From contig JAPHUD010000018.1 in assembly GCA_026196775.1 (NCBI GenBank), positions 124,001 through 188,000 on the forward strand: a stretch of 64,000 nt of DNA, in the 5' to 3' direction. Under the pieces are notes generated by a model, which saw only the letters and a list, made by a program, of their open reading frames with translations, was not told the DNA's origin and did no database searches. Within the stretch, counting starts at the first letter, position 1, and every line of letters begins with the position of its first letter. Shown here in pieces: positions 34,379 to 42,565 of this stretch. Source of the stretch: Flavobacteriales bacterium (GTDB lineage Bacteria; Bacteroidota; Bacteroidia; Flavobacteriales_E; Vicingaceae). The position numbers and the translations under genes are program-made.

Positions 34379-37300
34379 TTATTTAAAGATAGTAACATCT
34401 CCTTTCAATTCTATTTCTTCTCCATTAATTAATTTCGCTTGGACTGTATAAGCATAAACACCTGAGTTAAGGTAAGTGCCGTTATAAAAGCCATCCCAAC
34501 AACCATTTACATCTTCCGTTTCATAAATTAAAGCTCCCCAACGAGAATAAACTCTAAATAATACTTCTGATAAACAGTTACTATATACTTTTAGGCAATC
34601 ATTATTACCATCTCCATTAGGTGAGAAAGCATTGGGGACATAAACCTCTCCGCAAGTTTCATCTACATAAACCGTTACACAAGCGGAATTAAAACAACCG
34701 TCTTTTTGCGTTTGCACACAATAGGTAGTGGTTTCCCTTGGAGATGCTGTTGGATTAGGACAAGTTGTACAAGACAAACTATCGCTTGGTGTCCAAACAA
34801 AAGGTGGTGTGCCTTGAGCAAAAATAGGAGTAGATTGTCCCATCATTATAGTGGTATCTGCGTAAGCATTAATAGTTGGTAATGGTTTTACCTGAACAGT
34901 ATAAGAAGTACTATCGATACAACCGTTTGTTGTCACTATTACAGTATACGTGGTAGTGTCATTTGGCATAACAGTAATAGTAGAAGTAGTATCTGTGGTA
35001 CTCCATAAATAAGAACCTCCACCCGTTGCTGTAAGTTGGGTAGTTTCTCCATCACAAATAATGTCAGTTCCTGTAATGCTAGCCACCGGTTGCGGAATTA
35101 AATTTACGGTATGCTGAGCTGAATCTACACATCCAAAAGAACTTGTACCAACAACCGTATAAGTAGTGGTAACAGTTGGAGAGACCGTTATAGAAGGAGA
35201 TGTAGCACTGTTGCTCCAAATATAAGAAGCAGCTCCTGTGGCTGTTAATGTAGCGTTTGTTCCTAAGCAAATAGAGTCATTTCCAGTAATACTAATATTT
35301 GGTAGTGGATTTACAGTTACAGTAATACTAGTAGAATCAAAACATCCATTAGCATTGGTAACAATTACACTATAAGTAGTGGTAGTTATAGGGTTAACAG
35401 TTATTGCTGCTGAGGTATCTGTGGTATTCCATAAATAACTATTTCCGCCACTTGCGGTAAGTGTAGTAGAATCTCCCACACAAATAGTAGTATTTCCTGA
35501 AATAGTTGGAGTAGGCAATGGATGAACTGTAACTGTAAATGTAGCAGTATCGGTACACCCACCAACATTTACTTCTACCCAATAAGTGGTAGTAGTTGTT
35601 GGAGAAACAATCAATGAATCTAAGGTAGAATTATCATTCCAAGTATAAGTTCCACCACCAGAAGCATGTAAAACCAAGCTTTCTCCTAAACAAATAGCAG
35701 TATCATTAGCAGTAATACTTGCTGTTGGTTGTGTTAAAATCTGAACCGTTGTAGTATCATAACCTACACAACCATTTGCATCTGTTCCTTCTACCCAATA
35801 AGTTGTAGGTGTGGCTGGGTTTACATTTCTAGGGTTGATAGTGCTGTTATCATCCCAAACATAGGTGTTTCCACCTGATGCTGTTAATGTTGCAGTAGAA
35901 CCATTACAAACGCTTACAGGATTACCATTATTAATTTGAATAGTAGGATTTGGATTTACCGTAATGGTTTTTGTCATGGTTTGTTTATTACCACAAACAC
36001 CTTCTACAACTAAAGTGTAAGTAGTAGTAGTAGATGGCTGAACAGTAATGTTTTGAGTAGTATCTCCACCTGGCATCCATAAATAAGAAGAAGCCAAATC
36101 AGGACCAAATAAAGTAGTAGTGTCTCCATAGCAAATGTTTGGTCGTGGTGCAACTATATCAGGGAATTGAATTCCTGAGTTAGCAGTAATTGTATAGCTA
36201 CAAATATCTCCGGCATAACCATCTATCATTAAGTAATAATCATTACCAATGGTTAGATTGTTAGCAGTAATGGTAAAGTTAGTAGAACTTTCTTCAAAGT
36301 TAGATACAGGGGTAAAGTTGCAACAACTTGTTGCAGCTTCAAAAATTTGCATTTGGATTCCCCCTGATGGATAATTACCAATCCAACAATTACTAATAGC
36401 TACATTAAGAATAGCCGTTGTATTTCCTGCTGTAAATTTAATCCATGAGTTATTGTTAATCTGAACATCAAATAGTGGAGCGCCTGTTCCCCAAGGTCCT
36501 CCTTGTCCAAAAATACCACCAGTGTTAGTACCTGGAGTATAGGTATAAGTGGGAGGGTTGTTTTGTTCTGCATTTCCACGCATATTACAAGGTCTATCTG
36601 GTGTATAAGCAGCACTAGTAGTTCCGCTATAACCGTTCAAATCGCAAATATATAATGCTGTAGAGCAAAAATCATTTACAGGAGAAGCCACACAAATTCC
36701 AAAATCTCCTGTAGTTGTTCCAAATCCCCAATACCTTATAAAATAAGTAGCACCAGGTGTTAACCCTGTTGCAGAGATAAAAGGTTTAAAATCATTTCCT
36801 GTCCCAGGATAGTTGTAATCGTCAGAACAAGCTATTTGTGTTAAACTACCACAAGTTCCACTATATAAAGCCATTACACCATCATTAATTCCAAAATTTA
36901 GCTGTGTAGTTATTGAAATCTGACCATTAGCTGGAACTACAACACTAAACCAAACATCAGCACTTCCGGCACCAAATCCACCTTGTTGTGGAGCAGATCC
37001 ACCTGCACAAGCTGATGGAGTAGGAGCCCCTATTGAAGCAGTAGCACCAACTGTTGAGAATTGTAAGAAATTACAATCTGAATTAACAGTAGGTAAAGCT
37101 ATGGCATTACAAGGTTCATCATTAGTCGGTATTGGAGATGCAGAAGGTCCTGTTATACAGATGTCAAACGGATGTCCACCGCCACCATAATAATCATAAA
37201 CTCTAACAAAATAAATGTTTCCTGGAATTAATCCTACTGCATTTATCACTTCATTTCCATTCATAAAGCCTGAATCTTCACACTGTATAGAACTAAGTGT

Positions 37301-37996
37301 TCCACAACCTGTTCCTGAAAATAATTCTAATACTGGATCCATAGATGAAGATGGGTTTACAGTAATAGTTGCTGTTGAGTTAACAGCTGTAAAGCTAAAC
37401 CAAACATCATCATCAGCATTGCCAGTACACCCTAGCATTGATTGGGTAGCACCTACTGAAGTAGCACTAGTGTTTATACAAGTGGTGTTTACTAATAAGT
37501 TGATAGCATTTCCACAGTTATCATTACTAGGAGCAGGAGGAGGGTTAGTAACACAAATCGTAAAAGTTCCTGAACCAGAGCCAACACCATAGTGATAAAC
37601 TCTTATTCTGTAGGTATTGCCTATGGTTAAACCTGTAGCATTAATGGTTTCTGTTTGACCTGTAAAACCTTGATCCATGCATGATATAGATACCAAAGAA
37701 GCACAAGTATTAGAAAATAGTTGTACAACAGGATCCATTGAAGCACTTGGTGTAACAATAATTTGATGAGAGGTGTTAGTAGCTACAAATTGATACCAAA
37801 CATCATCATCGGCATTTCCAACACAACCTGGTATATTCTGAGTTGCTCCAATGGTAGTTCCTGATGTTGGTGAAGAACAGTTAGCGGTAACACTAATACT
37901 TGTAGCAAAAGAACAATTATCTGCTTGAGCAAAAACATTATTGCCTAATACTATAGTAGTTAATAGTATGAATAGTTTAAAAAATTTCATAAACAA
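34379..37996 (-). CDS. Large secreted multi-domain adhesin-like protein with type B T9SS signal
   Basis: A 1205-residue protein. After the signal peptide come repeated jelly-roll (PPC-like) domains (about 25-435; two very similar ones with GCVGNADDDVWYQF/GCTGNADDDVWFSF, SMDPV, GNTYRIRVY), another at about 440-605 (CSTALYICDLNGYSG), then six or seven short Ig-like domains of about 80 residues (about 605-1110; CXGDSTTLTASGG...TTTYSV). The C-terminus (PNAFSPNGDGNNDCLKV, WGALIYETEDVNGCWDG, KGDVTIFK) is the type B T9SS sorting domain. It is likely a surface or filament-forming adhesin; mineral, glycan or surface target unknown. Operon with the PorP/SprF gene downstream and a small secreted protein upstream. 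Confidence 0.92.
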   Translation of the reverse strand: MFMKFFKLFILLTTIVLGNNVFAQADNCSFATSISVTANCSSPTSGTTIGATQNIPGCVGNADDDVWYQFVATNTSHQIIVTPSASMDPVVQLFSNTCASLVSISCMDQGFTGQTETINATGLTIGNTYRIRVYHYGVGSGSGTFTICVTNPPPAPSNDNCGNAINLLVNTTCINTSATSVGATQSMLGCTGNADDDVWFSFTAVNSTATITVNPSSSMDPVLELFSGTGCGTLSSIQCEDSGFMNGNEVINAVGLIPGNIYFVRVYDYYGGGGHPFDICITGPSASPIPTNDEPCNAIALPTVNSDCNFLQFSTVGATASIGAPTPSACAGGSAPQQGGFGAGSADVWFSVVVPANGQISITTQLNFGINDGVMALYSGTCGSLTQIACSDDYNYPGTGNDFKPFISATGLTPGATYFIRYWGFGTTTGDFGICVASPVNDFCSTALYICDLNGYSGTTSAAYTPDRPCNMRGNAEQNNPPTYTYTPGTNTGGIFGQGGPWGTGAPLFDVQINNNSWIKFTAGNTTAILNVAISNCWIGNYPSGGIQMQIFEAATSCCNFTPVSNFEESSTNFTITANNLTIGNDYYLMIDGYAGDICSYTITANSGIQFPDIVAPRPNICYGDTTTLFGPDLASSYLWMPGGDTTQNITVQPSTTTTYTLVVEGVCGNKQTMTKTITVNPNPTIQINNGNPVSVCNGSTATLTASGGNTYVWDDNSTINPRNVNPATPTTYWVEGTDANGCVGYDTTTVQILTQPTASITANDTAICLGESLVLHASGGGTYTWNDNSTLDSLIVSPTTTTTYWVEVNVGGCTDTATFTVTVHPLPTPTISGNTTICVGDSTTLTASGGNSYLWNTTDTSAAITVNPITTTTYSVIVTNANGCFDSTSITVTVNPLPNISITGNDSICLGTNATLTATGAASYIWSNSATSPSITVSPTVTTTYTVVGTSSFGCVDSAQHTVNLIPQPVASITGTDIICDGETTQLTATGGGSYLWSTTDTTSTITVMPNDTTTYTVIVTTNGCIDSTSYTVQVKPLPTINAYADTTIMMGQSTPIFAQGTPPFVWTPSDSLSCTTCPNPTASPRETTTYCVQTQKDGCFNSACVTVYVDETCGEVYVPNAFSPNGDGNNDCLKVYSNCLSEVLFRVYSRWGALIYETEDVNGCWDGFYNGTYLNSGVYAYTVQAKLINGEEIELKGDVTIFK

Positions 37997-37999
37997 GGA

Positions 38000-38368
38000 C
38001 TAAGGTTTAATAGTTTCGAATTTTATCTCTTTAGGCATTAAACCATGTTGAGAAATAATTTTTTTTAAATCGGTAGGCTGAAATAGCACATCTCCTTCTG
38101 AATTTCTTGGTTTTTCTTTAACTATTACTACTAACTGACCCAATTGTTTTTCGTCTTTATATTTCACTTTAGTTTCAGTTACATGAGTAAGTTGTCTTAT
38201 TTCTGTTTCTATTTGATCAATAGTTGAGGTAGATAGTTTACCTGAAAAATCATAGTAATACTTGGTAGTTATTTCTTGTTGAGGAGTAGCATTAGTTTGA
38301 GCTACCAAGAATGTAGCACCAAAAATAAGTAGATGGAAAAAAAGGATTAATGGTTTTAAAAGCTTCAT
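38000..38368 (-). CDS. Small secreted protein encoded ahead of the T9SS cargo
   Basis: Start taken at 38368 (about 122 residues) because MKLLKPLILFFHLLIFGATF opens a normal signal peptide; an upstream ATG at 38407 adds 13 residues. The mature part (ITTKYYYDFSGKLSTSTIDQ, VTETKVKYKDEKQLGQLVVI) has a beta-alpha-beta-beta pattern reminiscent of heavy-metal-associated ferredoxin-like folds but without a CxxC. The stop is 3 bases from the start of the cargo gene, so the three genes form one operon. Function unknown. Confidence 0.7.
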   Translation of the reverse strand: MKLLKPLILFFHLLIFGATFLVAQTNATPQQEITTKYYYDFSGKLSTSTIDQIETEIRQLTHVTETKVKYKDEKQLGQLVVIVKEKPRNSEGDVLFQPTDLKKIISQHGLMPKEIKFETIKP

Positions 38369-38522
38369 ATCAATGATGTTATAAATAATTAACAAAAGGG
38401 GAAGCAAATGTATAAAATTTTAACCATTGAAAGCAAATGTTTTTTTGTTTTACTTATAAAAATAAAACACTTATAAGAAAAAGAGCATATGGAAAGTTAA
38501 TTAAAGTATATTGTTTTTAAAT

Positions 38523-38564
38523 AAAAACGCTTGAATGGCAATTACAATCCATTCAAGCGTTTTT
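38523..38564. terminator. Strong hairpin terminator downstream of the metalloprotease gene
   Basis: aaaaacgcttgaatgg (38523-38538) and ccattcaagcgttttt (38549-38564) are perfect 16-bp arms with A and T tracts, starting 3 bases from the minus-strand stop. Confidence 0.92.
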
Positions 38565-38566
38565 CT

Positions 38567-39316
38567 CTACTTACCGCCATTATTTTTTAAGTCATTAATA
38601 CAATTTTGATCTAATTCAGGAATGTTTCCACCCACTAAATTACCAACAATGTCAGTCGTCTCTGTTGCATAGTACATCAAGCATTCTTCGTTATCACAAT
38701 GGTGACCGTGATTGTTATCTTGATGATTGGTTTGCATAGAAGTACCATTATTTACCAATCCCAATACGTGTCCAAACTCGTGGTTGATAATGGTTGTTTC
38801 TAATACCTCATTGCTAGGTTGTGAAATTCCACCAGAATAATCACTAACTGTTTTTTGAAATATTGCTATAGAAGTTGCTCCATAAGCCATTCCTAAATAT
38901 TTAGTATTGTCAGTATCTTGAATGTAACCTGCATCTAAGAACAAAATATGAGCAGTTAAAATATCTCCTAAAGGAAAATGTTTTCTGTGTATTTTTTCTA
39001 GATGAACTACATCGCTATGAGAGAATGAAGATTTTCTTGGAGATGCAATACTATTTATAGATACTTTCACACCTTTAGGTTTATTTAGTCTTGCTGAAAG
39101 AAATGTTACCATATTATTAACTGCTTCCTGTGTTGGTTTATAACCCTGAACATAGTTGATTTCTACAATTAACATTTTGTACTTTTTGTCAGACAAGAAA
39201 TCTGCAGGTTCTATATACCCTGTGCTAGGGGTATGTGAATCATCTTTTTTACATCCAACAATAAATAATCCTATTGTTAGTGTGGTTAGTATGAACATAC
39301 TTATCATTGTTCTCAT
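38567..39316 (-). CDS. Zinc-metalloprotease lipoprotein
   Basis: A 249-residue protein with a type II signal peptide (TIGLFIVGCKKDD, C22). Near residue 178 it has HEFGHVLGL, an HExxH zinc site with Glu, extended by G and followed by NNGTSM and the His-rich NHQDNNHGHHC, then CLMYYA, which can act as a Met-turn. These features place it in the metzincin-like/membrane metalloprotease group of Bacteroidota. The Cys pair flanking DNEE probably forms a disulfide. It would act in the periplasm or on the cell surface; substrate unknown. It is monocistronic, with a strong terminator. Confidence 0.85.
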   Translation of the reverse strand: MRTMISMFILTTLTIGLFIVGCKKDDSHTPSTGYIEPADFLSDKKYKMLIVEINYVQGYKPTQEAVNNMVTFLSARLNKPKGVKVSINSIASPRKSSFSHSDVVHLEKIHRKHFPLGDILTAHILFLDAGYIQDTDNTKYLGMAYGATSIAIFQKTVSDYSGGISQPSNEVLETTIINHEFGHVLGLVNNGTSMQTNHQDNNHGHHCDNEECLMYYATETTDIVGNLVGGNIPELDQNCINDLKNNGGK

Positions 39317-39427
39317 GGCTATAATTTTTTTAAGGTTTATTATATGAATATTTGTTAGTGTATTTGTTTGATTTTTTATTGAAAGTTATTTTTGACTCAC
39401 CCCAAAGTTATCTTACGATTACTTATT

Positions 39428-39449
39428 CCCCTCTCTTTAAAGAGAGGGG
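39428..39449. repeat. 22-bp perfect palindrome, intergenic
   Basis: cccctctctttaaagagagg plus gg is a perfect inverted repeat followed by ttagggg. The CCCCTCTC-TTTAAA-GAGAGGGG pattern is a familiar interspersed element of flavobacterial genomes. Confidence 0.6.
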
Positions 39450-39502
39450 TTAGGGGAGAGTTAATAACAAGCTTTTTATTTTTTCAATTGCATAAAAGAT
39501 TA

Positions 39503-40039
39503 TTAAAAAGTTACTTTAATTCCTAATCCTGGATCTAAAGAAGTCCAAACTCTACCGTTAGAAATTACCTCTACATAAGGTTTTACGTCTAAACTAAAAG
39601 CAAATGGAATGGAAGGGATTTTATACTCCATACCTATTATACCATCAACACCTAAGCCTATGTTTCCATCATTGTATCGGTAATACCTGTCGTTTCTGTA
39701 ATAAACTAATCTTCTACCAGCTTCAAAAGCTACGTGACCACCAGCACCGTAGTACCAGTTTAATCCATCTACATCAAAAGCAGGAACATGTTTTTCGTAC
39801 AACAAGGTAACACTTAAACCATGACTCCAGAAACCTACAATTCCTTCTAAAGCTGTACTACTACCAACAAATTGTTTGATAGTTAAACCAGAAGTTTCTC
39901 CAGCTCTTAATCCAATTGCGGTTTTATAGCTGGTTGAATTAATTGCTAAATCAGGTACTTTTCCATTGTCTTGAGCATTAACATTAGTAGTAATAAATAC
40001 TGCGGTTAAAATTGCGGTTAAAAATTTTGTTGTTTTCAT
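39503..40039 (-). CDS. Small outer-membrane beta-barrel protein, putative sigma-54 target
   Basis: A 178-residue protein: signal peptide (MKTTKFLTAILTAVFITTNV, NA, before QDNG), then short amphipathic strands (TAIGLRAGETSGLTIKQFV, LNWYYGAGGHVAFEAGRR) ending in DPGLGIKVTF with the terminal Phe of an outer-membrane barrel. The size fits an 8-strand barrel of the OmpX/OmpW type; ligand unknown. The upstream region carries a sigma-54-like promoter (40075-40090) and the paired dyad enhancer (40155-40189) shared with the phosphorelay locus, so it is probably an output gene of that system. Confidence 0.8.
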   Translation of the reverse strand: MKTTKFLTAILTAVFITTNVNAQDNGKVPDLAINSTSYKTAIGLRAGETSGLTIKQFVGSSTALEGIVGFWSHGLSVTLLYEKHVPAFDVDGLNWYYGAGGHVAFEAGRRLVYYRNDRYYRYNDGNIGLGVDGIIGMEYKIPSIPFAFSLDVKPYVEVISNGRVWTSLDPGLGIKVTF

Positions 40040-40074
40040 GATTTCTTAGTTTTTATGGTTCGTTTACTCTTAAA

Positions 40075-40090
40075 ACCAACTACATACCAA
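40075..40090 (-). promoter_or_regulatory. Sigma-54-like -24/-12 promoter of the small barrel gene
   Basis: On the minus strand TTGGTATGTAGTTGGT matches TGGYAY-N5-TKG; GG (40088-40087) and G (40076) keep the GG-N10-G spacing of sigma-54 promoters, with T instead of C at -12. The expected start is near 40064, 25 bases before the ATG. Confidence 0.5.
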
Positions 40091-40154
40091 TTTGGCATGA
40101 TGATTATAAAATACTGAAATACAATGATTTATTATTCTTTTGGGATGTGCCATT

Positions 40155-40189
40155 TTTTCAATAATGAAAAATCATTTTCAAAATGAAAA
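40155..40189. promoter_or_regulatory. Paired dyad enhancer, site 1
   Basis: TTTTCAAAATGAAAA (40175-40189) is a TTTTCA-N3-TGAAAA dyad. A neighbouring TTTTCA-N4-TGAAAA (40155-40170) lies with its centre about 19.5 bp away. The strong dyad centre is 94.5 bp from the -24 GG of the promoter at 40075-40090, exactly as at site 2. Confidence 0.65.
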
Positions 40190-40444
40190 AGCTAAATATT
40201 GAGCAATGCGTTATGAATGGTAGTAATTAGAATACCAGGGTTAATTGTTTTTGTTCCAAGCAGATGTTTGAAACAGATGGGGCAGTATCTTTGTCATTTC
40301 GAACGAAATTTTACAATTTGAGGTACGAAACTTAGTAAAGTGAGAAACTGGAGAAACCTAAGTTTAGTGAAACTAAATCTTCTTGTTTTTTTATCCTTGT
40401 GCTATGTACTATATAATAGTAGGTATTGTTGGAAATTTAAAATA
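40190..40444. other. Non-coding stretch with a dispersed repeat
   Basis: No gene is seen. 40291-40365 (tgtcatttcgaacgaaattt, then gtacgaaacttagtaaagtg) looks like the GTCATTTCGAACGAA family of interspersed elements known from many Bacteroidota genomes. Confidence 0.5.
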
Positions 40445-40479
40445 AAACATCCCGAAGCTTATTAAAGCTTCGGGATGTT
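40445..40479 (-). terminator. Intrinsic terminator of the coiled-coil gene
   Basis: aacatcccgaagctt and aagcttcgggatgtt are perfect 15-bp arms with a 5-base loop, 29 bases past the minus-strand stop at 40508. Confidence 0.88.
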
Positions 40480-40507
40480 CTGTTGAGTGAAATTAAGGAG
40501 ATTAGGA

Positions 40508-41446
40508 TTATTTGTTAGCTAAACTTACTTGACTACTTTCTTTAGTTTCAATTACTAAGAATTTACTTTTTTCCCAAAATAAATCTGGGTTAGTAATTTT
40601 AATGTAGTTTACTATACCATTTTCCTCTATTAACTCGTAACTATCTGTTGAATGGTTAGTAATAATTTCAGCTTTTTTACTATAAACAGGAATGGTTTTT
40701 ACATTTCGTTTATCTACTTGTATAAAATCGCCTTTCTCAAAATCCTCTTGCAACGATTTAGTAGCCCCAATTCCTATAATTCCACCTTCTTTAGCAACAA
40801 TTTTTGATTCTTTTAACTCATCAAAAGTGCCGGTTACATAAAAAGCCATGTTGATGGTATCATCTTTTTGTGCAATTATTTTCTCGGTATCTTCCAACAA
40901 AAACTTTTGGTGTTCGTTTTCTAAACTCAAGAAATTGTTTTCAACGGTTAACTCTTCTATGTTTTTTGCAAGTAAATCATTGGCTTTTTTAAGCTCGGCA
41001 GTTTGTGCTTCATAATCTTTAATTTTTTTATTGAGGCCTGCTATTTTTTTACCTAAAGAAGCCATTCGCTTGTTTTTATCTACCACCTGATTGTTAAGGT
41101 CTTCAATAATTCTTTTATTTTCAGCAATTAAGTGTTCTATAAAGTTAATTTCTTGTTGAATTCTTTCTTTCTGAGTTGTGCCAGTCTCAACATTACCTTC
41201 ATCAAAGTTAAATTTCAGGTTGTTTTCTGTTGCCGTAATTTGAGCCAAGTTAGCCTCAATTTGATCGAAAGATTGCTGAACATGCTCTTCCATAGCAAGT
41301 TTTTCATGTTCAAAAAATTCCTGAAGTTGAACATTTTCATCGTATTGTTTATAAGCAAAAAATGTTGCTCCTAAGGCTGCTACGATAAAAAATGTTAGTA
41401 ATACATTTTTAAGCATTTTGTTGTTACTTTTTTCTTCTGTTTTCAT
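40508..41446 (-). CDS. Membrane-anchored coiled-coil protein with conserved C-terminal domain
   Basis: I start at the ATG at 41446 (312 residues); an upstream ATG at 41470 adds eight residues. A short cytoplasmic N-terminus and one membrane helix (LLTFFIVAALGATFFAY, about residues 14-31) are followed by a long coiled coil (about 35-185) and a globular C-terminal region (about 190-312: MAFYVTGTFDELKESKIVAK, GGIIGIGATKSLQEDF, KITNPDLFWEKSKFLVIETK) found in other uncharacterised Bacteroidota proteins. It lies 63 bases downstream of a receiver-protein gene, in the same probable sigma-54 transcript, which links it to the phosphorelay. Biochemical role unknown; a structural or signal-input role at the envelope is inference. 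Confidence 0.8.
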   Translation of the reverse strand: MKTEEKSNNKMLKNVLLTFFIVAALGATFFAYKQYDENVQLQEFFEHEKLAMEEHVQQSFDQIEANLAQITATENNLKFNFDEGNVETGTTQKERIQQEINFIEHLIAENKRIIEDLNNQVVDKNKRMASLGKKIAGLNKKIKDYEAQTAELKKANDLLAKNIEELTVENNFLSLENEHQKFLLEDTEKIIAQKDDTINMAFYVTGTFDELKESKIVAKEGGIIGIGATKSLQEDFEKGDFIQVDKRNVKTIPVYSKKAEIITNHSTDSYELIEENGIVNYIKITNPDLFWEKSKFLVIETKESSQVSLANK

Positions 41447-41509
41447 GATTTCTAATTTTTGGTTTAACATATTTATTTACTTTTTAAGTTGATTTTTATT
41501 GGATTTGAT

Positions 41510-41968
41510 TTATACTAATTCTTCTTGTTCTTCTTTAAATTCTTTAGTAAGCAATTTTTGCAACACAGCACCTAGTCTATCTTTGGTGTTTACTGTTTTA
41601 TCTATATAATCATAAACACCTTGTCTCATTAACTCACTTGTGGTGTGTGCATTTTGCTGAGAACTCATCATTATTATTTCACAATTATCACAATGTTTTT
41701 TAGCTGCTTTAACTATGTCTGCTCCGGTAAGGATGTCATCTTCTTCATCGTTCTCTAAATAATAATCAAGCACCATAATATTGGTGTCATCTTCTAACTC
41801 TTCAATACAATCGTGTGCATTTAAATATGATTTTATTTCAAAATCAAATTCCGGATAAACAGCCGAATTACACAATGTATTCAAATAGTGAGTAAGTGCT
41901 TTGTTGTAATATAGATTGTCTTCTACGATTACAATTTTTAGTTTTTTCTTTGTTCTCATTGTTTTCAT
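41510..41968 (-). CDS. Stand-alone response-regulator receiver protein
   Basis: A 152-residue single REC domain: acidic pair E16-D17 in VIVEDN, phospho-acceptor D68 in VLDYYL, Ser in IIMMSS and Lys in YIDKT are all present. There is no output domain. The DEEDD stretch after the phospho-acceptor (LENDEEDDILTG) lengthens the beta3-alpha3 loop. Preceded by the paired dyad enhancer and a TGGCAC-type sigma-54 promoter, it is probably made when the NtrC-type regulator upstream is active, and could act as a phosphate sink or diffusible partner of the hybrid kinase. Confidence 0.88.
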   Translation of the reverse strand: MKTMRTKKKLKIVIVEDNLYYNKALTHYLNTLCNSAVYPEFDFEIKSYLNAHDCIEELEDDTNIMVLDYYLENDEEDDILTGADIVKAAKKHCDNCEIIMMSSQQNAHTTSELMRQGVYDYIDKTVNTKDRLGAVLQKLLTKEFKEEQEELV

Positions 41969-42001
41969 GGCTATTAGTTTTAATTGTTCGAACAGAGTTG
42001 T

Positions 42002-42016
42002 TCCATTCTTGTGCCA
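42002..42016 (-). promoter_or_regulatory. Sigma-54-like -24/-12 promoter of the receiver/coiled-coil operon
   Basis: On the minus strand TGGCACAAGAATGGA has a perfect TGGCAC -24 element; GG (42015-42014) and G (42003) have GG-N10-G spacing, with A in place of C at -12. The expected start is near 41991, 23 bases before the ATG at 41968. Confidence 0.55.
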
Positions 42017-42031
42017 TGGGTAGGGGTAAAA

Positions 42032-42060
42032 AATAAACCACTGAATTTCAGTGGTTTATT
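42032..42060 (-). terminator. Terminator ending the kinase-regulator operon
   Basis: aataaaccactgaa and ttcagtggtttatt are perfect 14-bp arms; on the minus strand the hairpin is followed by TTTTTT. It isolates the upstream operon (47249 to 42119) from the sigma-54 promoter at 42002-42016. Confidence 0.85.
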
Positions 42061-42081
42061 TTGATTGAGAAACTTAAGCAG

Positions 42082-42116
42082 TTTCCATTATGAAGAAATG
42101 ATTTTCAAAATGAAAA
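42082..42116. promoter_or_regulatory. Paired dyad enhancer, site 2
   Basis: TTTTCAAAATGAAAA at 42102-42116 is identical to the strong dyad of site 1. TTTCCA-TTA-TGAAGA at 42082-42096 is a weaker version, with symmetric single mismatches, centred 20 bp away. The strong centre is 94.5 bp from the -24 GG at 42015-42014. It lies between the hairpin terminator and the stop codon of the preceding gene. Confidence 0.7.
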
Positions 42117-42118
42117 TA

Positions 42119-42538
42119 CTAAACGGTTTGTGGTTGGTATTTTTGAACACAGTCTAATACCGAATTATAGATATCATCCACTTCTTTATGGATGACGCAA
42201 CAGATACCACTGGCTTTCATTTTTTCAATAATGTTATAATCATCAAGACCGGTAAGTAGTACCACAGGAATATCTGGATTAACTTTCATTACTTCATTAA
42301 AAATTTGTTCACCATTCATGGTGGTAGAGTTGTTATTAATTTTTCTCCCATTTTCATAGAGGTAATAGTCTAAAAAAATCATATCGGGCATTTCATAATT
42401 AAGCTCATTAAGCATACTTTCTCCATTACAAAAATCTTTTGTTTTTGTGTTAGGAATGGAGCTAATTACTTTAGCAAGTATGTCGGCAATAATTTTACTG
42501 TCTTCAACAATGTAGATTAATTTTTCTTGTGTTTTCAT
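42119..42538 (-). CDS. Stand-alone response-regulator receiver protein
   Basis: A 139-residue single REC domain with E12-D13 in YIVEDS, phospho-acceptor D57 in FLDYYL, Thr in VLLTG and Lys in VIHKE. A 15-residue insertion (YENGRKINNNSTTMNG) follows the phospho-acceptor. It has no output domain. It is the last gene of the kinase-regulator operon, 27 bases after the NtrC-type gene and before a strong terminator. It could carry phosphate between kinase and Hpt or sequester it. Confidence 0.88.
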   Translation of the reverse strand: MKTQEKLIYIVEDSKIIADILAKVISSIPNTKTKDFCNGESMLNELNYEMPDMIFLDYYLYENGRKINNNSTTMNGEQIFNEVMKVNPDIPVVLLTGLDDYNIIEKMKASGICCVIHKEVDDIYNSVLDCVQKYQPQTV

Positions 42539-42565
42539 GGCGTTAGGTTTTAGTTGGGTTAATAG

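Noticed and set aside
40089-40106. Plus-strand TTTGGCATGATGATTATA as a second sigma-54 promoter
   Set aside because: No plus-strand gene follows it, and the -12 GC is missing.
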